From: Bradyrhizobium arachidis
GTDB taxonomy: Bacteria; Pseudomonadota; Alphaproteobacteria; Rhizobiales; Xanthobacteraceae
DNA: 64,000 nt
NCBI RefSeq assembly: GCF_015291705.1
Contig: NZ_CP030050.1
Coordinates: forward strand, 4,898,001-4,962,000
Reading direction: 5' to 3'
A model generated the notes under the pieces. The model searched no databases. It worked only from the letters and a program-made list of their open reading frames with translations, and was not told the origin of the DNA. Within the stretch, counting starts at the first letter, position 1, and every line of letters begins with the position of its first letter. Shown here one piece after another: positions 23,430 through 31,099 of the stretch. The position numbers and the translations under genes were made by a program.

Positions 23430-24095
23430 ATGCCAGGCAAGCCGAAGAAAAAACCGCAGAGAAAACTGAGGACGTACCAGACCTCGCTCGGCTTCTACGA
23501 CCAGGCGGTCGCCGCACCCTCGATGAAGGCGGCGCTGGAGGCGTGGGGCGCGAGCTCCAATCTCTTTCATCAGGGCGTTGCGAAGGAGACCGAGGACCCT
23601 GATGTCGTCGCGGCGACGATGGCAAGCCCCGGCGTCGTGCTGAGGCGCCCGGTCGGCTCGAACGATCCGTTCACCGAGAACGCCCAGTTGCCGACCGATC
23701 TCGGCGACGGCGAGGCCAGTCCCAAGTCCAGGCCCAAACGCAAGCCCAGGGCGGAAGCGAAGAAGCGTCCCGTCAAGGCCGCACCCAAGACATCGCGCAA
23801 GGCCGACGATCAGGCCGCGCGCAAGGCCGCCGCGGCTTTCGAGAAGGCGGAGCGGCGGCGCGAAGCCGAGCGCCGCAAGGAGGAGGACGCCCGCGCCAAG
23901 GCGCGCGCGCGACGGGACAAGGCTGTCGCCACGGCCGAAGCCGCGCTGGACGAGGCGAGGCGGGAGCGCGAGGCGCGCGCCGCGGCGATCGAGGCCGAGC
24001 GGGCCGCGCTCGACGAACGCGCTGAGGCCGAGCAGACCCGCTGGGACAAGCAACGGCGGAAGCTGGAGGACGCGCTGCGCCGCGCGCGGGAGTAG
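23430..24095 (+). CDS. TolA-like charged coiled-coil protein
   Basis: The protein has 221 residues. The start has GGAGCG upstream. The N-terminus is MPGKPKKKPQRKLRTYQTSL, followed by a region resembling a small globular domain (SMKAALEAWGASSNLFHQGV ... MASPGVVLRRPVGS) and, from about residue 95, a long Lys/Arg/Glu/Ala helix (KAERRREAERRKEEDARAKA and onward). It lacks the membrane anchor of true TolA, and the similarity is mainly compositional. The first domain may carry the function, which is unknown. Confidence 0.75.
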   Translation: MPGKPKKKPQRKLRTYQTSLGFYDQAVAAPSMKAALEAWGASSNLFHQGVAKETEDPDVVAATMASPGVVLRRPVGSNDPFTENAQLPTDLGDGEASPKSRPKRKPRAEAKKRPVKAAPKTSRKADDQAARKAAAAFEKAERRREAERRKEEDARAKARARRDKAVATAEAALDEARREREARAAAIEAERAALDERAEAEQTRWDKQRRKLEDALRRARE

Positions 24096-24144
24096 GCGGG
24101 CGCGGGTTGCTTGGGGGGCGTGTATGGAGGCGGCTTCCCTGCGG

Positions 24145-24277
24145 CCATCCTTCGAGACGCCCGCCTTGGGCGGGCTCCTCAGGATGACGACGGAGTGTGC
24201 GGCAGCAGTTTCAACGGCGCAGTGCTGCTTAGCCTCATCCTGAGGAGACCGCGGAGCGGTCGTCTCGAAGGACGAGG
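24145..24277. repeat. Pair of inverted Rhizobiales repeats
   Basis: Two copies of the CCTTCGAGACGCCCGC...GCTCCTCAGGATGA element stand in opposite orientation: 24145-24189 and 24233-24277. Each is itself a hairpin, and together they form a large inverted repeat around 43 bases. This repeat is widespread between genes in Bradyrhizobium and relatives. It fills most of the gap 24096-24477. The remainder holds a small hairpin with arms GAGTTTT and AAAAACTC (24384-24390, 24394-24401) shortly before the next gene. Confidence 0.75.
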
Positions 24278-24477
24278 CGCTCGCTCAGGCCGTGCGAAAT
24301 GCCCACATGCGACCGCCCCGCCGCGGATGGGAGCAAATCCTTTACCATGGCGGCCGGTCGCGGACGCGGCGGTGGAACATTAGGAGTTTTGCGAAAAACT
24401 CTGCGCTAGCTTCCCATCCGGAATTTGCGGCTGCGTCGGATACCTCGTCCGGCTGCCGCGAGCGTACGGGAGCTTTC

Positions 24478-25014
24478 ATGAGCGATCATCGCGCCGCCGT
24501 CAGGCATCACACGCTGCGGACCGGCATTGTCGAGTTCGACAACGGCGCCGGCAGCGTCATCAGCGTGCCCTGCACGATCCGCGATGTCTCCGGCACCGGC
24601 GCGCGCCTGCAGCTCAACAGCTCGGCCTGGGTGCCGGAGCAGTTTTCAGTGATCTTCTCGAGCGGACTGCGCAAAGCCTGCCGGCTCGCCTGGCGCAAGG
24701 AGCGGCTGATCGGCACCGCATTCGCGGACGGCTATGCGAGCCCGGAGGAGCAGGCCGCCATGATGACCGCGGACGAGCAGTCCCGGCACCGGCTCGGCAT
24801 CGGCGCGCGTGTCAAAGCCGCGCGCGAGAGCCGCGGCTACACCGAAGCCCAGGTCGCCGAGCGCATCGGTGTTACGCCCGCCTTCGTGGCACTAGCCGAG
24901 ACCGGCGAGGCGGACATTCCGCTCTACCAGCTGATGCACATCGCCGATTTGCTGATGGTCAGTCTCGACGGGCTCGTGGCAGGGCCTGCGCCCGAGGACG
25001 CCGACGCGGCGTAG
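24478..25014 (+). CDS. PilZ-like domain fused to an XRE-type helix-turn-helix
   Basis: The protein has 178 residues. ATG 24478 has GGGAG six bases upstream. The first ~85 residues look like a PilZ domain (RHHTLRTGIVEFDNGAGSVI, CTIRDVSGTGARLQL), although the usual RxxxR motif for c-di-GMP is not clear. Residues 102-165 form an XRE/Cro HTH (IGARVKAARESRGYTEAQVA, ERIGVTPAFVALAETGEADI, LLMVSLDGLV). The fusion suggests a DNA-binding protein with a PilZ-type regulatory domain. Ligand binding and targets are unknown. Confidence 0.82.
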   Translation: MSDHRAAVRHHTLRTGIVEFDNGAGSVISVPCTIRDVSGTGARLQLNSSAWVPEQFSVIFSSGLRKACRLAWRKERLIGTAFADGYASPEEQAAMMTADEQSRHRLGIGARVKAARESRGYTEAQVAERIGVTPAFVALAETGEADIPLYQLMHIADLLMVSLDGLVAGPAPEDADAA

Positions 25015-25042
25015 CGCTTCGCCCGCCGCACCACTTCGTCAA

Positions 25043-25300
25043 TCAGCCGTGCGCCTCCAGGCAGGCGCGGACCTTGTCCGCCTGCGGGCGTGGGACGGCA
25101 TGGGCGCGCCACTGCTCGCGCGTGGCGCCGGCAGCGGCGAGGCAGCGATTGATGTTGCGCTCATAGGTCTCGCGGGACATGCGATCGCGCTTGGCCTGGC
25201 AGGCGGGGTTGCCGCCGCACTCGTAAAGGGGAGCAGCCTCGGCCGCCGAGATGCCCACCGACAAGACCGTTACGACAAAAACCGTCATCAATTTGTTCAT
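25043..25300 (-). CDS. Small exported protein, two disulfides likely
   Basis: The protein has 85 residues. ATG 25300 has GGGGGAT upstream. The leader (MNKLMTVFVVTVLSVGISAAEA) is followed by a mature part with four cysteines (YECGG, PACQAK, NRCLAA, RACLEA). The spacing suggests a small helical, disulfide-bonded periplasmic protein. I recognise no named family. Confidence 0.7.
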   Translation of the reverse strand: MNKLMTVFVVTVLSVGISAAEAAPLYECGGNPACQAKRDRMSRETYERNINRCLAAAGATREQWRAHAVPRPQADKVRACLEAHG

Positions 25301-25555
25301 CAATCCCCCAAAAGATACGAATCGATTTGAATAATGACCAAACGTCTAGCGTGTCCAATTGGCCACTGCAATCCAAGGGGGTGCGCCGGTTGAGCCTGGA
25401 CGTGGGACCGCCGACCCCACGAGGTTGCGGCCCGGAGAGCTGATCGGGGCGGGCGGCGAGCGAGAACCGACAGCGTTCATTCAAGCAAGTTGACAGCGAA
25501 TTGGCTTGCCTTGCCTTGCATCCTTGAGCACTCTTCCCGCGAAGGAGATCAACGC

Positions 25556-25837
25556 ATGAAGAAAATGACCCTCGCCTGTGCGCTCGGAGCCGCCGTGGCG
25601 CTGTGCAGCCTGGCAACGACAGGTGCTGAAGCCCGGACGCGGAAGGCTGTCGTCGTTCGCGCACCACAGGAGAGGCTTATCGTGACGGCGCCCGTGCTCC
25701 GGCCGACGCCGTGGGATTACAATGTCGTTCCGCGCTATCGTTATCGGCCTGAAGACGACCGCGTCGATCCCTACGGCCCGCCGCTGGTGCCGTCATATGT
25801 TCGTTATGAGGGATGGCGCTGGCCGTATTGGTGGTAG
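25556..25837 (+). CDS. Small exported Arg/Tyr/Pro-rich protein
   Basis: The protein has 93 residues. ATG 25556 has AAGGAG nine bases upstream. The leader (MKKMTLACALGAAVALCSLA) is followed by a mature part rich in Pro, Arg, Tyr and Trp, ending RWPYWW. Low complexity and aromatic C-terminus are common among small secreted Bradyrhizobium proteins without known function. The stop is followed by the repeat cluster 25852-26073. Confidence 0.68.
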   Translation: MKKMTLACALGAAVALCSLATTGAEARTRKAVVVRAPQERLIVTAPVLRPTPWDYNVVPRYRYRPEDDRVDPYGPPLVPSYVRYEGWRWPYWW

Positions 25838-25851
25838 CGCCCCGCTCTCGT

Positions 25852-25967
25852 CGGGTGGGCAAAGCAACTTGTCCGCCGTAGCTCGAAGAGCGAAGGCGCG
25901 CCCACCATTCCCATCCGTAGAACTGGCTCGTGGGCACGGCGCAAGTGCGCCTTTGCCCACCCTACGG
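25852..25967. repeat. Inverted intergenic repeat (GGGTGGGCAAAG family)
   Basis: CGGGTGGGCAAAGC at the left and CGCCTTTGCCCACCCTACG at the right are inverted copies around about 90 bases, with an internal partial copy near 25897-25920 (GCGCGCCCACC). This is an intergenic element of a type I recognise from Bradyrhizobium. It is directly followed by a second element. Confidence 0.65.
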
Positions 25968-25987
25968 ATATTCCCCGGTGCGGAGTT

Positions 25988-26073
25988 CGTAGGATGGGTA
26001 GAGCGAAGCGAAACCCATCAATAGTCGTCGTCGTGGAATGATGGGTTTCGCTTCGCTCTACCCATCCTACGGG
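25988..26073. repeat. Long palindromic repeat, family A, copy 1
   Basis: CGTAGGATGGGTAGAGCGAA GCGAAACCCATCA is mirrored by TGATGGGTTTCGCTTCGCTC TACCCATCCTACGG around 18 bases. The stem is nearly perfect over 32 bases. The same element occurs at 29448-29532 and 30226-30308, and a degraded copy at 27339-27415. Confidence 0.8.
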
Positions 26074-26091
26074 CGAACCTGCCTTGCGAGC

Positions 26092-27180
26092 TCACCAATC
26101 CGGATCGCCGTAATAGGGATCCATGTAGGGCGGAGGCATCCAGGGGCCTCGCGGCGGCGGCCGGGGCCGCCGGGGCGCAGCGTCTGGTACGTGCGGCCGG
26201 GCACGCGCAGCCGCCTCGTTGTTCACACTGCGCACGACGGGCTTTGCGGCTGCGGGCGTCGATGACGCGGTCGGCTGCGTTTGCAGCGCCTGGACCTGCG
26301 CGGCGAGGCGGGCGGTCTCCGCCGCATCCTTCTCCTGCGCCGCCTTGAGCTGTTGAATGGTGTCGGCCTGCTCGCGCAGGGTCTGCTCGCTGCGGCTTTT
26401 CAGTTGCTCGAGCTTGCCGTTGATGCTCGCAAGCTCGCTCGTGATGGCCTTGAGCGATTGCGCGAGATCGGACGATGACGTCTCAGGCGCCGCGGCGCCA
26501 GGCTTTGGGGCGCTTTCCGTGTCCTTGGCTTGCGTGTCCTTTGCTTGGGTGTCCTTGGCGACCGGCGGCGCGGGCACCGGGCTCGCCTCATCCGCCGCAG
26601 CCAGCAGCACGGCCTGCGGCTGCGCCGGACTTTCCACAGCGGAGGCTTGCGATTGTGTGCTCGTGGCCGGCGGACCCAATCGGGCCATGATCGACTTGCT
26701 GATCAACTTGGCCTCATCGCGATATTGCGAAGCGAAGGCCGCGCCGAGAAGGCCGATCGCCAGCACGAGGCCGACCAAGGCGCGCATCATGGTTCGGTCT
26801 CCCTTCAGGCCTTGATCGCGAGGCTTGTCATTCGGAACCCTGGCATCCGGCGTCGGCGCCTTGTTTGCGGGACCAGCGGCCGCCGTCGCAGCGGCGCTTG
26901 CGTGCGAGACGGGCGGGCTTTCGCTGGTGCGTTCCATTCCGGAAACCAGCCGGTCCAGCCGAGCAAGGTCTTCCTCGGCGCTCTTGATCCGGTCATAGGC
27001 CCGCGCCAGCCCGCCGTCGACGCGCGCCTCGTCCGGCTTGGCGGCATCAGGCTTGGTGTCATCAGGCTTGGCGGCATCAAGCTTGGCGGCATCAGGCTTC
27101 GTGTCATCAGGCTTGGCGTTATCAGGCCTGTCGGTCTCGGGTTTGGGGTCGTTCGTCTCAGGCACCGATGCGCTCTCCAT
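26092..27180 (-). CDS. Single-pass membrane protein with repetitive N-terminus and coiled coil
   Basis: The protein has 362 residues from ATG 27180. The N-terminus is an Asp/Lys/Pro/Ala repeat (units such as KPDDTKPDAAK), then a helix (LARAYDRIKSAEEDLARLDR), one membrane segment (about residues 135-153), an Ala/Pro linker with an AKDTQ repeat, a coiled coil (SLKAITSELASINGKLEQLK and onward), and a Pro-rich C-terminus ending PYYGDPDW. The architecture matches the gene at 3899-4912, so I treat them as paralogs. The role is unknown. The ribosome binding site is weak. Confidence 0.75.
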   Translation of the reverse strand: MESASVPETNDPKPETDRPDNAKPDDTKPDAAKLDAAKPDDTKPDAAKPDEARVDGGLARAYDRIKSAEEDLARLDRLVSGMERTSESPPVSHASAAATAAAGPANKAPTPDARVPNDKPRDQGLKGDRTMMRALVGLVLAIGLLGAAFASQYRDEAKLISKSIMARLGPPATSTQSQASAVESPAQPQAVLLAAADEASPVPAPPVAKDTQAKDTQAKDTESAPKPGAAAPETSSSDLAQSLKAITSELASINGKLEQLKSRSEQTLREQADTIQQLKAAQEKDAAETARLAAQVQALQTQPTASSTPAAAKPVVRSVNNEAAARARPHVPDAAPRRPRPPPRGPWMPPPYMDPYYGDPDW

Positions 27181-27338
27181 CCGGTCGGGCGTCAATGGGA
27201 GGCAGTCCGATCGCTGGAAGGATAGGTCTCGCCGCTGTCCGACACAACGTGTGTGCAAAGGTAAAATTATGGCGGGCCCGGGAGCTGGGCGGAGTGAGCG
27301 TAGGGTGGATTGGCTCCGCGACTGCTCAAGCGCAGTTC

Positions 27339-27415
27339 GCAGGATGGGCCGAGCGGAGCGAAGCCCATCAACGTCGATGATCGTATGATGGGCTTCGCAA
27401 GGGTTCTACCCCTAA
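27339..27415. repeat. Long palindromic repeat, family A, degraded copy
   Basis: GCAGGATGGGCCGAGCGGAG CGAAGCCCATCA is mirrored by ATGATGGGCTTCG, but the right arm decays (CAAGGGTTCTACCCCTAAGG). It lies in the 374-base gap 27181-27554, which otherwise holds only the repeat at 27456 and a sequence near 27300 (TAGGGTGGATTGGC) that looks like half of another element. Confidence 0.65.
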
Positions 27416-27455
27416 GGGCTTCCGGCCACGCGGCTCGGAATACGCAGCCGCCGCT

Positions 27456-27558
27456 AAAGCATGATCCCGAAAAGTGCGAAGCGGTTTTCCGAAAAGATCA
27501 TGCGCAAACAACAACCTAAAGCGCGAGGACGATTCATCCCAATCTCATCGCGCTTTAG
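27456..27558. repeat. Rhizobiales AGCATGATC element overlapping the phasin stop
   Basis: AAAGCATGATCCCGAAAAGT GCG ... CGGTTTTCCGAAAAGATCATGC is the left half, and CTAAAGCGCGA ... TCGCGCTTTAG (27516-27526, 27548-27558) is the right half. This composite is a common intergenic element in Bradyrhizobium. Its right end supplies the TAA stop of the phasin gene (27555-27557). Confidence 0.75.
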
Positions 27559-28157
27559 TGATGTGTTGCGCGGATTTCGAGCGTCGTCTGGGTGAGCCTG
27601 GCCACGAACCCCTCAAAATGCATGACCCTTTGTCTGGTCATTTGTTCATGCAGCTCGGCGATCTCTTGGGATTTGGCGACGAAGGATTCGCACGCCTGTT
27701 TCGCGTACGCCATCTGAAGCTCAACGGCCTCGACGGGTGAGCGCGCCGTCGCGAGCTGTCCCAGGAAGGTCCAGGCGTGCTGGAGCGACGTCCTGATGTA
27801 GTCGCCATAGGCATCGGCAATCGCCTGCGCGCCGGCCTGGAAGGGTTCCCTTGGTGCGACGGGCGCGGTTGCAACGATCTCTATCCCGGACGGCAAGGTT
27901 GCAGCCGAGGGAACCTGCGCGCCGATCAGTCGGCTCGTCTCTACCTCGGTCTCTTGCCTGTTCTCTTGCTTGTTTTCTTGGCTGTTTTCTTGGCTGTTCT
28001 CCTGCCTGTTCTCTTGGCTGATCTCCGCCGAGGCATCCGGCACTTGATGCGCCGCAGTTGCGTGGTGCTCGCCGGCCCCGGTCCGTTGCCCGGCCTTCTT
28101 CTTGCCGCCGCGCCGGCCGGATTTTCCCGTTGGCTTATTTTCTACCGAACTCAACAT
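27555..28157 (-). CDS. Phasin-family protein
   Basis: The protein has 200 residues. Phasins coat polyhydroxybutyrate granules. The C-terminal domain (about 105-200) fits the family: AIADAYGDYIRTSLQHAWTF, LATARSPVEAVELQMAYAKQ, SFVAKSQEIAELHEQMT. The N-terminus is basic (KSGRRGGKKKAGQR), followed by a Gln-Glu-Asn four-residue repeat (QENRQENSQENSQENKQENR), which may vary in length. ATG 28157 has GGGAG upstream. The last codon and stop lie in an intergenic repeat element. Confidence 0.85.
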   Translation of the reverse strand: MLSSVENKPTGKSGRRGGKKKAGQRTGAGEHHATAAHQVPDASAEISQENRQENSQENSQENKQENRQETEVETSRLIGAQVPSAATLPSGIEIVATAPVAPREPFQAGAQAIADAYGDYIRTSLQHAWTFLGQLATARSPVEAVELQMAYAKQACESFVAKSQEIAELHEQMTRQRVMHFEGFVARLTQTTLEIRATHH

Positions 28158-28280
28158 TGCAAATGGCTCCCGAATATCGCTGAAGCCGCAAGCCTCCGTC
28201 CCGTTTGCGCTGAAATCGCGATTGTGGGTTGTCACTTGCGTGGCGGCCATGTGATGAGATTTTGCCGGATGCTGGTAGAG

Positions 28281-28344
28281 CGTGGGGTGGGTTGGCCCTG
28301 CGGACTGCGCGCAGCGCAGACCGCTTGGCGTAACCCACCCTACA
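28281..28344. repeat. Inverted intergenic repeat (GTGGGTT family)
   Basis: GTGGGGTGGGTT (left) and AACCCACCCTAC (right) are inverted, with an internal palindrome CTGCGCGCAGCGCAG. It lies in the divergent gap between the phasin and desaturase genes, of which I see no other content. Confidence 0.55.
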
Positions 28345-28443
28345 GGCTCGCTCCGTAGTCGCGCGGCCGATCGGGTTGTTGCTAGAAATAATCTGCGTCT
28401 GTACCCTACGTTGCAGAAGTGTTTTGGAAATGGACTGCCTGAA

Positions 28444-29442
28444 ATGACCGTAGTTGAGAGCGTGGCGCCGGAGCAGGGCGCGGAGGCGAAAATGCCGCCG
28501 GGCGTGCTGTTCGAAGGCCCGGTGGTCGACGCCAAATTTCGCGATTCCTACATCTCGTTCGCCCTGATGATCGGAGGCACGATCGGGGCGCTGGTCTGGG
28601 CCTTCACATATGGCATCGGCTGGGCGGAGATCTCGGTCTTCGCCGGCATGTTCGTGCTGACCACTGTTGGCATCGGCTTCATGCATCGCTACTTCGTCCA
28701 CCGCAGCTACCGCTGCGGTCCGGTGATGCGGACGATCCTGGCTGCGATCGCCACGATGGCGGTGCAGGGCTCGATCCTGAAATGGGTGAGCAACCATCGC
28801 CGGCACCATCTTCATTCCGACCGGCCCGGCGATGTCCACAGCCCCTATTATGACGGCTCCGGCAACCGCATCGAGGGCTTCGCCAAGGGCATGGGCCACG
28901 CGCAAGGCGGCTGGGTGTGGGACAAGGAGACCACCGATGCCGAATACTACGCCAAGGACATCCTGGCCGACCCGATCGCGATGTTCTTCACCAGGACGCG
29001 CTGGTACTGGTACGCGCTGTCGGCGCTGATCATCCCCGCCGCCCTCGGCTACGCGCTCAGTGGCGTGCATGCGATGATCGGCTGCGTGCTCTTCTCCGGC
29101 CTGTTCCGCAGCTACGTCATGACCATGGCCACCTCGCTGGTCAACTCGGTCTGCCACAGCGACGGCCGCTGGGGCTACCGCCGCTTCGACACCAATGACG
29201 GCACCACCAACGAGCTCGTCACCACGATCCTCACCTTCGGCGAAGGCCTGCACAACAACCACCACCGCTTCCCGCGCGACGCGTACCTGTCGCACGCCTG
29301 GTACGAGGTGGACATCAATGGGCTGATCATTTTGGGGTTGGGGAAGCTTGGGTTGGTGCAGGATATTTTTTCGGCCGGCAGCAAGACGCGAGGTTCGGAC
29401 GGCGGAAAGAATTCGATACCGGATACGGAAGCGACGGTCTGA
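28444..29442 (+). CDS. Acyl desaturase (stearoyl-CoA delta-9 type)
   Basis: The protein has 332 residues and inserts a double bond in a fatty acyl chain using a di-iron centre. All three histidine boxes are present: HRYFVH (81-86), HRRHH (118-122) and HNNHH (270-274). Four hydrophobic segments lie around them in the expected order (about 38-75, 95-112, 186-225). The N-terminus is acidic and soluble. The ATG follows a stretch without a strong ribosome binding site. It is divergent from the phasin gene, both concerning storage or membrane lipid. Confidence 0.93.
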   Translation: MTVVESVAPEQGAEAKMPPGVLFEGPVVDAKFRDSYISFALMIGGTIGALVWAFTYGIGWAEISVFAGMFVLTTVGIGFMHRYFVHRSYRCGPVMRTILAAIATMAVQGSILKWVSNHRRHHLHSDRPGDVHSPYYDGSGNRIEGFAKGMGHAQGGWVWDKETTDAEYYAKDILADPIAMFFTRTRWYWYALSALIIPAALGYALSGVHAMIGCVLFSGLFRSYVMTMATSLVNSVCHSDGRWGYRRFDTNDGTTNELVTTILTFGEGLHNNHHRFPRDAYLSHAWYEVDINGLIILGLGKLGLVQDIFSAGSKTRGSDGGKNSIPDTEATV

Positions 29443-29447
29443 AGCAA

Positions 29448-29532
29448 GTAGGATGGGTAGAGCGGAAGCGAAACCCATCGATAGCCGTCCCTGGACTGAT
29501 GGGTTTCGCAAGGGCTCAACCCATCCTACGGA
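29448..29532. repeat. Long palindromic repeat, family A, copy 2
   Basis: Same element as 25988-26073: AGTAGGATGGGTAGAGC ... AAACCCATCGATAG on the left and CTGATGGGTTTCG ... CAACCCATCCTACGG on the right. It lies between the convergent desaturase and ParB-like genes. Confidence 0.78.
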
Positions 29533-29560
29533 CCGGTCACCGTCATTCTTAAGCCGGCAA

Positions 29561-30076
29561 TCAATAGCGGCCGCCGCTGCCCTTTTGCTGCGTGATCCAG
29601 GCCGACAATGTTTTCGGCGCCGCTTTCGCAGTCCTGCCCGGTGATGCCTTCGGATTGTCGCGGACGCCTTTCGCCGACCGGGTGCGCGAAGATTCCGTTG
29701 CGCTGACGCCCCTCAAGGCAGCCGTGGATGCCTCTGCGGCCTCCTTCTCCAGGCGCAACTGCTTCAATCGCGCCATCTTGATGCGCTCTGCCTCGACTTC
29801 AGGTCGTTCGGCGAGCTGCGGCTTGGATTGAGCAAGCTCGGCCGGGACCAGGACACCGAGTATGGTCGTCTCGCCGAGCGCCTTGCAGGCTTCGAGCCGA
29901 TGCAGTCCCTGGACCAGAACGAGGCGGTCTCCGTCGAGCCGAACGGAAATGGGCTCCTGTTGTCCGATGTCCAGAATACTTTCCGCGATCTCCGCGACGG
30001 TCTCGGACTTGATGGCTTTTTTCTGCTTCGTGGGAACGAAGATCTTCTCGATCGGGAAGCTTTCCGGTTTGGGCAT
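29561..30076 (-). CDS. ParB/Srx-like N-terminal domain protein
   Basis: The protein has 171 residues. The ParB-like domain (about 5-95) begins IEKIFVPTKQKK, with SILDIGQQEPISVRL and the signature LVQGLHRLEACKALG, which is the G-x-H/E-R-x-x-A part that in true ParB binds CTP. No HTH follows; the tail is a basic helix (RIKMARLKQLRLEKEAAEAS) and a Lys/Arg/Ala-rich end. It is not the chromosomal partition ParB, because no ParA is nearby and the DNA-binding half is absent. The start has GGAGTC upstream. Confidence 0.83.
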   Translation of the reverse strand: MPKPESFPIEKIFVPTKQKKAIKSETVAEIAESILDIGQQEPISVRLDGDRLVLVQGLHRLEACKALGETTILGVLVPAELAQSKPQLAERPEVEAERIKMARLKQLRLEKEAAEASTAALRGVSATESSRTRSAKGVRDNPKASPGRTAKAAPKTLSAWITQQKGSGGRY

Positions 30077-30225
30077 AATCTGACTCCGCGTCTACCGGGC
30101 CCGTCGGAACCGTATCGGTGAGACGAAGAGTTTAGGGGTGAAGTGGTCGACCGCAAAGGCAATTCGGAGGATTACGGTTGTGCCACGCACTTAATCACGG
30201 TCGCATGTGAAAGTTAGCCGAAGCA

Positions 30226-30308
30226 CGTAGGATGGGTAGAGCGCAGCGAAACCCATCAATAGCCGTCCGTGGACTGATGGGTTTCGCTTCGCTCGACCCA
30301 TCCTACGG
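30226..30308. repeat. Long palindromic repeat, family A, copy 3
   Basis: CGTAGGATGGGTAGAGCGCA ... AAACCCATCAATAG mirrored by CTGATGGGTTTCGCTTCGCT CGACCCATCCTACGG. It ends two bases before the stop codon of the lytic transglycosylase gene. The preceding bases 30077-30225 show nothing further. Confidence 0.8.
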
Positions 30309-30310
30309 CA

Positions 30311-31099
30311 CTAACCGCCGTCATCCGCCGCAAGCCGCAAAAACTGCCGCTTCATCGCGCTGACCCTGGCGACATAGCTTGCGGCGAGGTGATCGCCGCA
30401 CCGCTCGCCGGGCAGAATCTGAAACTTGCGGCGCGCATAGGCCGTGGCGGGTCCTGCGCCGCAGAGATGAATGAAGGCGGCCAGATCCTGCTTCTGCTGG
30501 GCGCTTGCCTTCACATCGCCCGCGAGGGCGAGAACCAGCGCGACATTGCGGTCCAGATACACCGACGCCAGCTCGATGGCGTGGCTCGGGATCGCGCGGG
30601 TGTAGAGGCGCGTGAAGCCACAGCCCGTCTCCGTGACCGCGTTGCCGCGGATGCAGAAACGCGAGACCTCGGCGTAGGCCGGATCGGTCATCTGGAAGAG
30701 GCCGACCGCGCTGGAGGCGGGCCGGTAGATCGCCAGCGGATTGAAACTCCACCGCCAGCGCCAGTAGGTGCGCGCCACCGGATTGCCGGAGCTCTCGACT
30801 TGCGCCAGCGCGGCCAGCAATTCGGGCGTGATCGTTGCCGTGGAGTAGGTGCGGAAGAGGGGGCCGTAGTGACGCCAGGTCTCGGATGGATCCTTGTCGA
30901 GGGAATTGCCGACGAAGACGAAGAGTTCGGTGGGCTTGCGGATGACGTGGTAGGCGATGCTCAGGAGGGCGAGAGACGCGAGCAGGATAGCCAGGCCGGC
31001 CGCGATCCGAACCATCCGTGGTGCGCGCGAGAACGTCTTTCGTGCCCACCGCCTAACGCTGCGCAGGCGAGGGAGGAGGTTTCGGTTTGTTCCGGGCAT
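30311..31099 (-). CDS. Lytic transglycosylase (SLT domain), membrane-anchored
   Basis: The protein has 262 residues and cleaves peptidoglycan glycan strands. A basic N-terminus is followed by one membrane segment (about 31-52). The SLT domain has the catalytic Glu in LAALAQVESSGNP (Glu102), then SSAVGLFQMTDPAYAE and a repeat-specific insertion (RFCIRGNAVTETGCGF) with two cysteines. The C-terminal helix includes LAAFIHLCGAGPATAYARR. It is not in an operon; the next gene upstream is far away. Confidence 0.9.
   Translation of the reverse strand: MPGTNRNLLPRLRSVRRWARKTFSRAPRMVRIAAGLAILLASLALLSIAYHVIRKPTELFVFVGNSLDKDPSETWRHYGPLFRTYSTATITPELLAALAQVESSGNPVARTYWRWRWSFNPLAIYRPASSAVGLFQMTDPAYAEVSRFCIRGNAVTETGCGFTRLYTRAIPSHAIELASVYLDRNVALVLALAGDVKASAQQKQDLAAFIHLCGAGPATAYARRKFQILPGERCGDHLAASYVARVSAMKRQFLRLAADDGG

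Noticed and set aside
29561..30076. Chromosome partition ParB
   Set aside because: It lacks the HTH and dimerisation domains and has no parA or parS nearby; only the N-terminal domain is shared.
24145..30308. CRISPR array
   Set aside because: The repeats are few, long, palindromic and irregularly spaced among genes; no cas gene is present.
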